A stretch of DNA of 31,505 nucleotides from Planctomycetota bacterium (GCA_024278415.1 JAJRTI010000263.1:1-31505); one strand, 5' to 3'. Shown: positions 8,361 to 17,728, counted from the stretch's first letter. Notes: a model not told the origin generated them from the sequence alone. Translations and numbers: made by a program.

Positions 8361-9467
8361 ATGAACGCAAGCCAACGCATGCGCGCGACGTACGCTTTCG
8401 AGCCCGTCGACCACCTCTATCGCCGCGAGTTCTATATCTGGCAGGAGGCTCTCGAACGATGGCAGGGCGAGGGGCTGCCTGACGACTACGGCCAGCGCAA
8501 TCTGTTCAACTTCGATCCGCCCGCGTGGGTCGATACGGGCTTGAAGCTGGGGTGGTGCGAGCCGCCGTTCGTGCCGGAGTATGAGGACAAGGTCATCAAG
8601 CGCGAGGGCGACACGGAAATCATCCAGGACAAGGCCGGCCGTTGGCTGAAGGTCTTCACTGGCCGGCGCCACGGCTTCATGCCGGACTACATCAAGCACC
8701 CGGTCACGTGCATGAAGGACTGGGAGGAGGAGGTCGCCCCAAGGCTCGCGCCTGACGAACCGTGCCGCTACGCGCATCTGCCGGAGACCTGTGGCAAGGC
8801 CAAGGCGTTGGCCGAGTTGGAAGGGCGCATGGTCGACCAGAAGATGGTGGGAGGCTACATGTATCTTCGAGCGCTGATGGGGCCGGAGGACGTGCTGTAC
8901 GCGTTCTGCGACCAGCCCGACCTGATCCACGCGATGATGCAGCGGTGGGTGGAGCTGGTGGACTTGGGCCTGGAGCGCGTGCAAGCCTTCGTGGAGTTGG
9001 ATCAGATTTCGCTGGCTGAGGACATCTGCTACAACGCGGGGCCGCTCATCTCGCCGGACATGATACGCGAGTTCCTCTTTCCCTATTATCAACAGGTGGC
9101 TGGCAACGCGCGCGCTCGGCAGGCCCAGCCGCTCCACCTCTACGTGGACACGGACGGCGATGCGCGGCACGTGATTGACGCGTACCGCGGCATCGGCATG
9201 GACGTGATGATGCCGTTCGAGGTTGCGAGCGGGTGCGACGTGGTGGAGATTGGCCGGCAGTATCCGGACCTCGTCATGTCTGGCGGCATCGACAAGCGGG
9301 TGCTCGCGGACAGCAAGGAGGCGATCGAGGCGCACCTCCAGCACATCATGCCTCCCATGGTCGAGCGGGGCGGGTACGTGCCCATGTGCGACCACGGTGT
9401 GCCCGACAACGTGCCGCTGGAGAACTACCTCTACTACCGCGAGCGCCTGTGCGAGTTGGACCACTGA
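8361..9467 (+). CDS. Uroporphyrinogen decarboxylase (URO-D) domain family protein, not HemE
   Basis: A 368-residue protein with the overall pattern of the URO-D/MtaA superfamily of TIM-barrel proteins, for example DLIHAMMQRWVELVDLGLE, AEDICYNAGPLISPDMIREF, LHLYVDTDGDARHVIDAYR and YPDLVMSGGIDKRVLAD, ending with GGYVPMCDHGVPDNVP and LENYLYYRERL. The N terminus (MNASQRMRATYAFEPVDHLY) lacks the RQAGRY-type arginine motif of true HemE, so haem synthesis is unlikely. Such proteins act as methyltransferases or in uncharacterised degradative pathways. The start at ATG 8361 matches the family's usual N terminus; the in-frame upstream start at 8295 adds an unlikely Pro/Arg-rich extension. It has its own promoter. 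Confidence 0.85.
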   Translation: MNASQRMRATYAFEPVDHLYRREFYIWQEALERWQGEGLPDDYGQRNLFNFDPPAWVDTGLKLGWCEPPFVPEYEDKVIKREGDTEIIQDKAGRWLKVFTGRRHGFMPDYIKHPVTCMKDWEEEVAPRLAPDEPCRYAHLPETCGKAKALAELEGRMVDQKMVGGYMYLRALMGPEDVLYAFCDQPDLIHAMMQRWVELVDLGLERVQAFVELDQISLAEDICYNAGPLISPDMIREFLFPYYQQVAGNARARQAQPLHLYVDTDGDARHVIDAYRGIGMDVMMPFEVASGCDVVEIGRQYPDLVMSGGIDKRVLADSKEAIEAHLQHIMPPMVERGGYVPMCDHGVPDNVPLENYLYYRERLCELDH

Positions 9468-9551
9468 CCCTGGGGGGGGGAGGTTGGCAGGCACGCGTCG
9501 CGGTCCCCTGACCCCTTGGGAGAGGGGTGAGGACAAGACAGGCGCGACGAC

Positions 9552-9610
9552 GCGTTTAGAGTCCACGCTTTAGCGTGTCATCTTTCCGCCTAAAGGCTGG
9601 GCTCTAAACG
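9552..9610. repeat. Bipartite inverted-repeat element between convergent genes
   Basis: CGTTTAGAGT (9553-9562) and GCTCTAAACG (9601-9610) are outer inverted arms matching at 9 of 10 positions. Inside are two small hairpins, CACGCTTTAGCGTG and GCCTAAAGGC, separated by a pyrimidine-rich linker. The architecture is that of the elements at 5197-5280 and 20281-20410. It is flanked by C/G-rich words (G-run at 9472-9481; CCCCTTGGGAGAGGGG near 9510; CCAAGGGGGGAAGG near 9666) and lies between the ends of the URO-D and activator genes, where it could serve as a two-way terminator. Confidence 0.65.
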
Positions 9611-9707
9611 CCCGCTGGCTTGAGTGCGCACCCTTGGGGCGCAGGCCCCCATCCCGGCCTTCCTCCAAGGGGGGAAGGCGTCCCGCGCCCAGAACCCTGA
9701 GCGCCGA

Positions 9708-11108
<1,401 letters not shown>

Positions 11109-11279
11109 GGATCGTCCCGAAGCTTGAGCACGCCCGTAGCGAAAAGGCGGGACGCCAAGCAAGTCGGCGCCGGAACCGGGGCGAGTGTAGCACAGGCCCG
11201 GGGCGTTTGCAAGCCGTGCATGGGAGGGGGAAGGGCCGTCCCGCGGCCCCCTTTGCGAGCGCTCAGGCTCGGCCACCAG

Positions 11280-11295
11280 GCGCCCACCGGGGCGC
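11280..11295 (-). terminator. Possible terminator hairpin after the STN-domain gene
   Basis: GCGCCC (11280-11285) and GGGCGC (11290-11295) enclose a four-base loop two bases beyond the stop codon of the minus-strand STN gene. A second GC hairpin, GGGCCG/CGGCCC, lies at 11233-11249. Neither is followed by a T-tract, so termination is uncertain. Confidence 0.35.
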
Positions 11296-11297
11296 TC

Positions 11298-12086
11298 TCA
11301 GAAGAAATTGCCGATGTCGATATCAGAGTCTTCCCCCGCGCCCGAGATGAACGCGTACCCCCAACTGGTCGGCTCGACAATCGTCACGATGAGCCGCAGG
11401 AGGTCCGCCGCGCGCTGCGGCATATCGTAATCTTCTTCGTTGCCTCCGCCGCCGCGCCCCAAGCCGCTGAGGCCTCCGCCGCCGCTGCCCCCGATGGTCA
11501 CGGATGATACCTGCTGGTCCCGAATGCTCATCATGAGGTCTCGCACGTCGTACGCGCGCAGCTCGCGCTCTTGGTCAGGCTGGTCCGTGATGTAGATGGC
11601 TTGGTCTTTTAGTGTCATGTGCAGGCGGCTCAAGCGCAGCACCCATTGAAGCGCGGTCTTGAACTCCATCGCGTTGACCTTGAGGGTGATCAGCTTCTCC
11701 CGCGCGATGTCCGCGGCTCCGGGCGCCACGAGGATGTTGAGCCCCGACCACTCCCGCAGAAACTCGAACACGTCGCTCGCCGGCGTGTCTGCGAAGTCCA
11801 AGTCCACCTTCCGGCGCATCGCCTGTTCATAGCGCACGCGCCACGATGCTCCCTGCCGGCTCTTGAGCAGCTTCGCCGTACTGCCCGACTCCGTCGCCAC
11901 GCGGTCAATCATGTCCTCCGCGACCTTCACAACCTGCTGTGCCGAGTGGACCTCGACAAAGCCGTCCTTCTTCACCACGCGGCCTTCGAGTTTCTTGCCG
12001 TTCTTGAGGAACACCGTATCCCCGTAGCCGGCTGCCGCGAGCACGGACAGAGCGAGAGCGATGCTTGAGATGAATCGCAGTTTCAT
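11298..12086 (-). CDS. Secreted protein with STN/secretin N-terminal-like domain
   Basis: A 262-residue exported protein. It has a signal peptide (MKLRFISSIALALSVLAAAGYG), a short beta-rich module (GDTVFLKNGKKLEGRVVKK) of the kind often seen at the N terminus of planctomycete secreted proteins, then an STN/secretin-N0-like domain: VDLDFADTPASDVFEFLREW, LNILVAPGA, ITLKVNAMEFKTALQWVLRL, DQAIYITDQP. A Gly-rich linker (GGSGGGGLSGLGRGGGG) precedes a C-terminal segment. The domain is shared by TonB-receptor signalling modules and type II/IV secretins, but there is no secretin barrel, so it may be a periplasmic scaffold. The start at 12086 has GGGAGG 6 bases upstream. It lies upstream of the sigma-54 activator on the same strand, 189 bases apart. 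Confidence 0.75.
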   Translation of the reverse strand: MKLRFISSIALALSVLAAAGYGDTVFLKNGKKLEGRVVKKDGFVEVHSAQQVVKVAEDMIDRVATESGSTAKLLKSRQGASWRVRYEQAMRRKVDLDFADTPASDVFEFLREWSGLNILVAPGAADIAREKLITLKVNAMEFKTALQWVLRLSRLHMTLKDQAIYITDQPDQERELRAYDVRDLMMSIRDQQVSSVTIGGSGGGGLSGLGRGGGGNEEDYDMPQRAADLLRLIVTIVEPTSWGYAFISGAGEDSDIDIGNFF

Positions 12087-12137
12087 GGTCAACCTCCCGG
12101 TGGGCTGGACGGCATGGTCTATGGCACGTGGCCGGCT

Positions 12138-12143
12138 AGTATA
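12138..12143 (-). promoter_or_regulatory. Possible -10 box of the STN-domain gene
   Basis: Read on the minus strand this is TATACT (5 of 6). A start near 12131 would leave a leader of about 45 bases. No good -35 is seen at normal spacing, so this is weak. Confidence 0.3.
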
Positions 12144-12324
12144 CAACCAATTCCGAGGCAAGAGAAGGAGCGTGTCGGGGGTCTCCTTCATTTACGGACG
12201 CACCGGTCCTGCGTTACTACCTGCGACTTGCACCTACGAGGCGGCATCATCTCTTTGAAGGCCATGAGCCGTCCGAACACGGGAGACGCATGCGTGCAAG
12301 AAGGCCCTGCGCGTCTCGTGGTAG

Positions 12325-12353
12325 TTGACTGCTCACCATCGGGTTGTTATAAC
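12325..12353 (+). promoter_or_regulatory. Strong sigma-70-like promoter of the six-gene KamA/ATP-grasp operon
   Basis: TTGACT (12325-12330, 5 of 6) and TATAAC (12348-12353, 5 of 6) are spaced by 17 bases. The predicted start is near 12360, about 50 bases before the first ATG of the operon (12411). No other good promoter is seen before the end of the GNAT gene at 17728, and the gene junctions are tight, so this one promoter probably serves all six genes. The 324-base divergent spacer (12087-12410) holds no other gene I can support. Confidence 0.6.
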
Positions 12354-12410
12354 CTCATAGAATACGCCTGCTACCCCCCAGCATCAGCAAACTATGAGAA
12401 GGACAATAGG

Positions 12411-13604
12411 ATGAGTGCCAGCGAGTGCGCAGGCGCGGGCGGCTGTCAGTGCCGGACTGCATCTCTGCCCAGCCCATGCGCGGAGCCTGCGGTGACGAAC
12501 ATTACTGTGTTGTCGCGTGACGGCGCGCTGTGGGATTGGCGCGCTCAGATGAGGGCCAGGGTTCGAACGGGCGCAGAACTCGCGGCCGCGCTGCCTGACT
12601 TGCAGGATCCTGAGGGCGTGGATCGCGTGGCCCAGGTCTACCCCATGGCCATCAGCCCGTATTACTTGTCTCTGATTGACGAAGCCGATCCTCGCGACCC
12701 CATCTTCCGGCAGTGCGTGCCGCAGCCGGAGGAGCTGCTGCCGCAGCCGTTCAACTCTCCGGACCCGCTGCACGAGCAAGCCCACAGCCCGGTGCCGCGC
12801 CTGGTGCATCGCTACGCGAATCGAGCGCTGTGCTTGACGAGCACCCGGTGCGCGGTGTACTGCCGCCACTGCACGCGCAAACGCATCGCGGGCATCCGCG
12901 AGACGTTTATCAGCCCGGAGGCCGTGGATCGGCAGATCTGCTATCTCCACGAACACCCAGAGGTCGACGACGTCATCCTGTCCGGCGGCGACCCCCTGAC
13001 CATGCCGACGAAGCGGCTGGAAGGCATCTTGGCCGCGTTCAGGGCCGTCGAGAGTGTGCGGGTGATTCGCATCGGCAGCCGCGTGCCCGTCACCCTGCCT
13101 ATGCGCATCACCGACGAGCTGTGCGAGGCGATCTCGAAATACCAACCCGTGTGGCTCTGCACGCATTTCAACCATCCACGGGAAATCACGCCGGAGGCTG
13201 AGGAGGCCTGTGAGAGGCTCGTGTGCGCCGGCATTCCCGTGTTGAACCAGACGGTGCTGTTGCACGGGGTCAACGACAACGCGGAGACGCTGGGAAGGCT
13301 GTTCGCGTCGCTCTTCGCCATGCGCGTTCAGCCGTACTACCTGTTCCAGTGCGACCTCGTGCAGGGCGTGGAACACTTGCGCACGCCGCTGCGCACGGGC
13401 ATTGACATCATGAGCCAACTGCGGCAGCGCATCAGTGGCCCGGCCTGCCCCCAGTTTATCGTGGACGCGCCGGACGGCGGCGGCAAGATCCCAGTCGCGC
13501 CGGATTACGTGGTTGAGCGCCGGCCCCATGAGACCGTGCTGCGTTCGAGCGGCGGCAAGTTGGTCGTGTACCCCGACCCAGTAACGGGGGCGGACGACTC
13601 ATGA
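12411..13604 (+). CDS. Lysine 2,3-aminomutase family radical SAM enzyme (KamA/AblA-like)
   Basis: A 397-residue PLP- and SAM-dependent aminomutase. The radical SAM cluster cysteines are C147, C151 and C154 (RCAVYCRHCTRKR), the SAM-contact region is DDVILSGGDPLTMP, and the PLP lysine is K359 in DAPDGGGK. From memory of the Clostridium subterminale enzyme, two aspartates 37 residues apart (one in QCDL, one in the VVDAP motif) bind the lysine side-chain amine; here Asp315 and Asp352 have the same motifs and spacing, which favours L-lysine to beta-lysine over the glutamate enzyme. The first about 30 residues are Cys/Ala-rich and not conserved. ATG 12411 is chosen because AAGGA lies just upstream and because the promoter at 12325-12353 lies inside the longer open frame. 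Its stop overlaps the next gene by four bases. Confidence 0.9.
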   Translation: MSASECAGAGGCQCRTASLPSPCAEPAVTNITVLSRDGALWDWRAQMRARVRTGAELAAALPDLQDPEGVDRVAQVYPMAISPYYLSLIDEADPRDPIFRQCVPQPEELLPQPFNSPDPLHEQAHSPVPRLVHRYANRALCLTSTRCAVYCRHCTRKRIAGIRETFISPEAVDRQICYLHEHPEVDDVILSGGDPLTMPTKRLEGILAAFRAVESVRVIRIGSRVPVTLPMRITDELCEAISKYQPVWLCTHFNHPREITPEAEEACERLVCAGIPVLNQTVLLHGVNDNAETLGRLFASLFAMRVQPYYLFQCDLVQGVEHLRTPLRTGIDIMSQLRQRISGPACPQFIVDAPDGGGKIPVAPDYVVERRPHETVLRSSGGKLVVYPDPVTGADDS

Positions 13605-14596
13605 GCAATGCTACTGGCGGCGGGAGGGTGCGGCTCGCGCTGGCCTTCAACCTCAAGCGCGTCCCGCTCAGCGAGAGCGACGCGGAGGCGGAGTTCGACC
13701 CCCAGCAGACGATTGACATCATTGTGGGCTCCCTCGAAGCGCTAGGCCATGAGGTCTTACGCACGGAAGCGGACCCGCGCTTCCCGCTGCGCCTCGCAGA
13801 GGCGGACCCAGACGTGGTGTTCAACATCGCGGAGGCCGTGGGCGGCCGCGCGCGGGAGGCGTACGTGCCCGCGGTGTGCGAGATGATGGGCTACGCCTAC
13901 ACTGGCTCCGACCCCACCACGCTCGCGGTCGCGCTCGACAAGGCGCTCACGAAGATGGTGCTCGCGCAGGCCGGCGTGCCCACGCCAGCGTTCAAACTCG
14001 TGAAGCGCATGGCCGACCTCGACGGCCTTGGGCTTGGCTACCCGCTCATCGTGAAACCCAACGAAGAGGGGTCGAGCAAGGGGCTGGGGCCGGCCAACCT
14101 CGTGGAGTCGGCAGATGGGCTGCACGAGATTGTCGAGCATCTGTTTACAGACTACGAGCAGGCCGTCATCATTGAGGAATGCGCGTTGGGTCGCGAGTTC
14201 ACCGTTGGCCTCCTGGGCACAGACGAGCCTGTCGCGCTTCCCCTGCTGGAGTTCGTATACCTCGATACGTCGCGGCCGCCCATCTATGACATCGAGTTGA
14301 AGCAAGATCCGCCGGACAAAATCCGGCACGTGTGCCCGGCCGACGTAGACGACGCGCTCCGCGAACGGATCGTGGACGTGGCGCGACGGGCCTTCCTTGC
14401 CTTGCGGTGCCGCGACATGGGCCGAGTCGACGTGCGCCTCGACGCCGACGGCGACCCGCAGGTGCTCGAAGTGAACCCTTTGCCCGGCCTCGCGCCCCGT
14501 TACAGCGACGTGTGCAAGATGACGGAATCGCTCGGCTGGCCGCACACGAAGCTCATCGACCACATCCTTCAGCCCGCGATCGCCAGAGCCCTATGA
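13601..14596 (+). CDS. ATP-grasp ligase, D-Ala-D-Ala ligase-like (first copy)
   Basis: A 331-residue ATP-grasp enzyme with the fold order of D-alanine-D-alanine ligase: N-terminal domain with DVVFNIAEAV (71-80) and GYAYTGSDP, a central ALDKALTKMV/AGVPTP block, the ATP loop VKPNEEGSSKG (151-161), Asp277 in RVDVRL, and the Mg/ATP site VLEVNPLPGLAP (288-299). True Ddl has an HG...GEDG element where this has NIAEAVGGRAREAY, so ordinary cell-wall D-Ala-D-Ala synthesis is unlikely. Expected chemistry is ATP-dependent amide formation between a carboxylate and an amine via an acyl phosphate. The gene overlaps the aminomutase by ATGA and the next gene by ATGA, so the three are translationally coupled. 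Confidence 0.88.
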   Translation: MSNATGGGRVRLALAFNLKRVPLSESDAEAEFDPQQTIDIIVGSLEALGHEVLRTEADPRFPLRLAEADPDVVFNIAEAVGGRAREAYVPAVCEMMGYAYTGSDPTTLAVALDKALTKMVLAQAGVPTPAFKLVKRMADLDGLGLGYPLIVKPNEEGSSKGLGPANLVESADGLHEIVEHLFTDYEQAVIIEECALGREFTVGLLGTDEPVALPLLEFVYLDTSRPPIYDIELKQDPPDKIRHVCPADVDDALRERIVDVARRAFLALRCRDMGRVDVRLDADGDPQVLEVNPLPGLAPRYSDVCKMTESLGWPHTKLIDHILQPAIARAL

Positions 14597-15297
14597 GCAC
14601 CGAAGTCACATTGATCGGCAACGAGGGATTCCTCATCCAGACGGCGTCCCAGACGATCTTGGTCGACCCGTTCTACGCGGCCATCCCCGGTGTGGCTGGC
14701 AAGCGGACGATCCGGCCGGACGACGTGGGTGTGGCCGACCTCATCCTCGTGACCCACTCGCACTGGGACCATTTCCGAGCCAACGAAGTGGCCGAGGTCG
14801 CCGACCGCACCGGCGCGGCCGTGGTAGGCCCGCAGGGCGTCGCGGGCCGCGTTCGCAAAAAGACTACCACCAGCAGCCAAGTCGTGATGGAGCCGCAGGA
14901 GCCTGAACCTGGCAAGCCATACGACCGCGTTGCCGCGGACGTGGGCGAGATCAAGGTCACCGCGTTCCGCACACATCACGGCCGCGGGCACAACTCATAC
15001 TTGGTCGAGACACCCACGTTTCGCTTCTTCCACGACGGCGACAACGAAGACACGCGGAGGCTTGACCCGTCTTTGCTCCAGGGGCTTGATGCTCTGCTGA
15101 TTGGCCCGTGGCAGGGTTCGGGCTGGGTCGAGTTTGTCGAGGCCGTCGCCGCGGAGCGCTATTTCCTCATGCACCTGACCGACGAGGAGATTGACGCGAT
15201 CGAAGCGGGCACGTTCCTGCCCGCGATTTGCGATCACGTGCCGCGGCCCGACACGCTGGTGGTGCTGCGGCCGGGCCAGTCGTTTGTGTTCGATTAA
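14593..15297 (+). CDS. Metallo-beta-lactamase-fold hydrolase (UlaG/UPF0173-like)
   Basis: A 234-residue protein with the metal-binding THSHWDH motif and later histidines (TAFRTHHGRG, FLMHLTDEE), plus the N-terminal GNEGFLIQTASQTILVDPFY strand pair common in UlaG-like metal hydrolases. Likely a cytoplasmic zinc or manganese hydrolase acting on a small ester, lactone or phosphodiester; the substrate is unknown. The start overlaps the stop of the first ATP-grasp gene (ATGA); a longer in-frame reading to 14332 is only a shadow inside that gene. The next gene begins 36 bases downstream. Confidence 0.85.
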   Translation: MSTEVTLIGNEGFLIQTASQTILVDPFYAAIPGVAGKRTIRPDDVGVADLILVTHSHWDHFRANEVAEVADRTGAAVVGPQGVAGRVRKKTTTSSQVVMEPQEPEPGKPYDRVAADVGEIKVTAFRTHHGRGHNSYLVETPTFRFFHDGDNEDTRRLDPSLLQGLDALLIGPWQGSGWVEFVEAVAAERYFLMHLTDEEIDAIEAGTFLPAICDHVPRPDTLVVLRPGQSFVFD

Positions 15298-15333
15298 CCA
15301 CTCACCTCGCCAGCCGAGGAGAAGGCAACGCTT

Positions 15334-16239
15334 ATGGCCACGCAAAAGAAAACGTCGCTCAATCTGCGCGAGCGCAAAAGCAAATTCGTCGAGATCTTCC
15401 GTTCCACGCCGGTGCAGACGGTGTGCCCAAACTTCTACGTGCTGAGCCATGCAAACGGCTGCATGTTCTCCCCTCGCTGCTCCTACTGCTACTTGAAGTC
15501 GTCCTTCTGGTTCCTTAAGGACGAAGAGGCGTTCATCAACGTCGACCAAATGGTCAAGGAGATCCGTCGGTGGATCGCGATGGACGGGCTCGAATCGTAC
15601 GTGCTCAATACGGGCAACCTGTCTGACAGCCTCGCGTTCGAAGAGGAGCGGCCGATCTTGCCGGAACTCGTCGACGTGATGCGGGAGGCCGAGGAGCAGG
15701 GCCGGCCGCACGTGTTGCTCTTGGTGACCAAGGGCGGCACCAAGGAGTGCGCGACGCTGTTTCCCTTGGAGCCGTGCCAGAACGTGATCGTCTCCTTTTC
15801 CGTCAACAGTCCTGAGGCCGCGAAGAAGCACGAGCGCGGCGCGGCAACCGTGGCCAATCGACTGGCCGCGGCGAATCGGCTCAAGAAGAAGGGCTGGCGC
15901 GTGCGCATTCGACTCGATCCCATGATGCTTGGCTATGACTACTCGTGGATTATCCAGAAGATTCGCGATCTCGCGCCCGAACGCATCACCCTGGGGACGC
16001 TGCGCGCAGAAGCCAACCTCGACCGCTGGACCGAGAAGGGCTTGTTCGAAGACCTCGAACGGCCCGACGACCCGAAGGCCCTCGCTCGCTATCCGCGAGA
16101 CAAGCGTATGGCGCTCTACAGGCAAGCCGTCGACGCGCTGCACGACTTGTGCCCTATGGGTCTGTGCGAGGAGACGCGCGACGTGTGGGAGGATCTGGGC
16201 CTCAAGCCCGACGAGAAGAGCTGCAACTGCGGGTCGTAG
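15334..16239 (+). CDS. Spore-photoproduct-lyase-like radical SAM protein with C-x5-C-x2-C motif
   Basis: A 301-residue protein resembling the SPL/Rv2578c group of radical SAM enzymes: VLSHANGCMFSPRCSYCYL near the N terminus, LNTGNLSDSLAFE, VLLLVTKGG, NVIVSFSVNSPEAAKKHERG, VRIRLDPMM and a final TLGTLRAEANLDRW block. The presumed cluster cysteines are C43, C49 and C52, that is C-x5-C-x2-C rather than the usual C-x3-C-x2-C. More cysteines lie at C31 and near the C terminus (CPMGLCEE, CNCGS), which might bind a second cluster. Strong AGGAGAAGG lies 8 bases before the ATG. Its position between the two ligase genes suggests a role in the same pathway, perhaps a radical tailoring step, though true photoproduct repair cannot be excluded. 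Confidence 0.82.
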   Translation: MATQKKTSLNLRERKSKFVEIFRSTPVQTVCPNFYVLSHANGCMFSPRCSYCYLKSSFWFLKDEEAFINVDQMVKEIRRWIAMDGLESYVLNTGNLSDSLAFEEERPILPELVDVMREAEEQGRPHVLLLVTKGGTKECATLFPLEPCQNVIVSFSVNSPEAAKKHERGAATVANRLAAANRLKKKGWRVRIRLDPMMLGYDYSWIIQKIRDLAPERITLGTLRAEANLDRWTEKGLFEDLERPDDPKALARYPRDKRMALYRQAVDALHDLCPMGLCEETRDVWEDLGLKPDEKSCNCGS

Positions 16240-16263
16240 TTCGGGCGACGGAGACGCTGGCCC

Positions 16264-17262
16264 TTGCGAGTCACCATCCTCTACAATCAGCCTGTCCCAG
16301 GCGATGTGTCATCGCAAGACGTGCTGGCCCAAGCCGCGCTCGTCGAGACCGCGCTGAGCGAGTTGGGGCACGAAACGGAGAGACTGGAGGTCGCGGGCGA
16401 TCTGCGCCGCGAAGTCGCAGCGCTGGTGGACGCCCAGCCCGACGCGGTCTTCAACCTGGCCGAAAGCGTCAACGACGATCCGCGGTTGTATCCCTGCGTC
16501 GCGGCCATGCTGGAGTTGCTGGGGCTGCCGTTCACAGGCTGCGGCTCCGCGGCCATGACTGCTAGCACGGACAAGCACCTCGCGAAGTTGGCCATGACCG
16601 GCGCAGGATTGCCCACGCCAGCATGGCGCCTATTAGACGGCGACACCCCGCCCGCCTATGCGAGCGTGCCGCCGCGATGGATCGTCAAGCCGAACCTCGA
16701 GGACGCGTCCATCGGCATCGACGCGGAGACGGTTTTCGACGACGCAGCCGCGCTGGACGCGGCGTTGCCCCGATTGTGGGAGCAGCACGGCCGGCAACCG
16801 ATGCTTGTGGAGCACTTCATCGACGGCCGGGAGTTCAACGTGTCCGTATTGGAGACCGAGCGCGGGCTCGACGTGCTGCCTGTGCCGGAGATCGACTTCT
16901 CCGCGTTCGGGCCGGACCAACTGAAGATTGTGGGATACCGAGCGAAATGGCATGAAGGAGCGTTCGAGTACGAACACACCCCGCGCGTGTTCCATCGCGA
17001 CAGCGGCGACCCGCTTATCGCTGAGTTGCGCAGCCTCACGATCGAGGCCTGCAAGCTCTTCCGCGTGCGCGGGTATGCCCGCGTGGACTTCCGCGTGGAC
17101 GAAGCCGGCCGGCCGTTCATCTTGGAAGTGAACGCGAACCCCTGCCTGTCCCCGGACGCGGGATTCCTGGCCGCGGCGAAGGAGGCAGGCATGTCGCCGG
17201 CGGAGGTTGCCGACGCCCTCCTGCGCGCCGCGCTCAAAGGAGGCGCCCGTGACGATCCGTGA
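16264..17262 (+). CDS. ATP-grasp ligase, D-Ala-D-Ala ligase-like (second copy)
   Basis: A 332-residue relative of the first ligase. Matching blocks are AVFNLAESVN (61-70), LPFTGCGSAA, STDKHLAKLAMTGAGLPTP, WIVKPNLEDASIG (139-151), VEHFIDGREFNVSVL, Asp275 in RVDFRV and LEVNANPCLSP (287-297). Like the first copy it has FNxAE in place of the Ddl HG...GEDG element. The two are clearly diverged, so they probably act on different substrates or steps rather than being a recent duplicate. The start codon is TTG at 16264, with GGAG about 10 bases upstream; the next gene starts 14 bases before its stop. Confidence 0.85.
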   Translation: MRVTILYNQPVPGDVSSQDVLAQAALVETALSELGHETERLEVAGDLRREVAALVDAQPDAVFNLAESVNDDPRLYPCVAAMLELLGLPFTGCGSAAMTASTDKHLAKLAMTGAGLPTPAWRLLDGDTPPAYASVPPRWIVKPNLEDASIGIDAETVFDDAAALDAALPRLWEQHGRQPMLVEHFIDGREFNVSVLETERGLDVLPVPEIDFSAFGPDQLKIVGYRAKWHEGAFEYEHTPRVFHRDSGDPLIAELRSLTIEACKLFRVRGYARVDFRVDEAGRPFILEVNANPCLSPDAGFLAAAKEAGMSPAEVADALLRAALKGGARDDP

Positions 17263-17728
17263 GTTGCTGGCGAGCGACCGTGAGCCGCTGAACGCGATGG
17301 TCGAGTCGGTCTCTTCGTTCCGGGACGACGACGTCGAGATCGCGCTGGAACTCATCGACGACCGCATCGACAAGGGCGACGCGAGCGACTATGAGTTTCT
17401 GGTGGCGGCGGACGGCGATGAAGTATTGGGCTACGTCTGCTTCGGCCGGATCCCGCTGACCGTCAGCAGCTACGACCTCTACTGGATCGTCGTCGCACCG
17501 AGACACCAGCGCAAGGGAGTGGGCGCCCGGCTCATGGCCGCTATGGAGGAGCGGGTGGCCAAGCAAGGCGGGGGGCGCATTTACATCGACACGTCGTCGA
17601 ACGACGCGTACGCGGCCACGCGCGGGTTTTACGAGTCGCAGGGATATGCCGTGGCCGCGGAGCTGCCAGATTTCTATCGGCCGGGGGAGGGCAAGGTCGT
17701 GTACTGGAAGGCTCTGGCCCGCGCTTAG
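17249..17728 (+). CDS. GNAT-family N-acetyltransferase
   Basis: A 159-residue acetyltransferase. The acetyl-CoA loop is in LYWIVVAPRHQRKGVGARLM (R/Q-x-x-G-x-G/A), with IYIDTSSNDAYAATRGFYES downstream, both standard GNAT signatures. The start is GTG 17249 because a full AAAGGAGG lies 5 bases upstream (17236-17243); an in-frame ATG at 17207 inside the ligase gene has no such site. It is shorter than AblB, the known beta-lysine acetyltransferase that pairs with aminomutases of osmolyte pathways, so it is probably a different acyltransferase, but acetylation of a beta-lysine-type amine is a reasonable guess from context. Last gene of the operon. Confidence 0.88.
   Translation: MTIRELLASDREPLNAMVESVSSFRDDDVEIALELIDDRIDKGDASDYEFLVAADGDEVLGYVCFGRIPLTVSSYDLYWIVVAPRHQRKGVGARLMAAMEERVAKQGGGRIYIDTSSNDAYAATRGFYESQGYAVAAELPDFYRPGEGKVVYWKALARA

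Noticed and set aside
8361..9467. Haem-pathway HemE
   Set aside because: The N-terminal Arg motif of HemE is missing and no haem genes are near.
12120..12136. Sigma-54 promoter (TGGCAC) near the STN gene and near 24774
   Set aside because: TGGCAC is present, but no TTGC-type -12 element follows at the required spacing in either place.
12114..12410. 99-codon N-terminal extension of the aminomutase
   Set aside because: It would contain the strong promoter at 12325-12353 and is not family-like; ATG 12411 has its own ribosome site.
13601..14596. Cell-wall D-alanine-D-alanine ligase (ddl)
   Set aside because: The HG...GEDG element is absent and the gene sits with an aminomutase, not with mur/fts genes.
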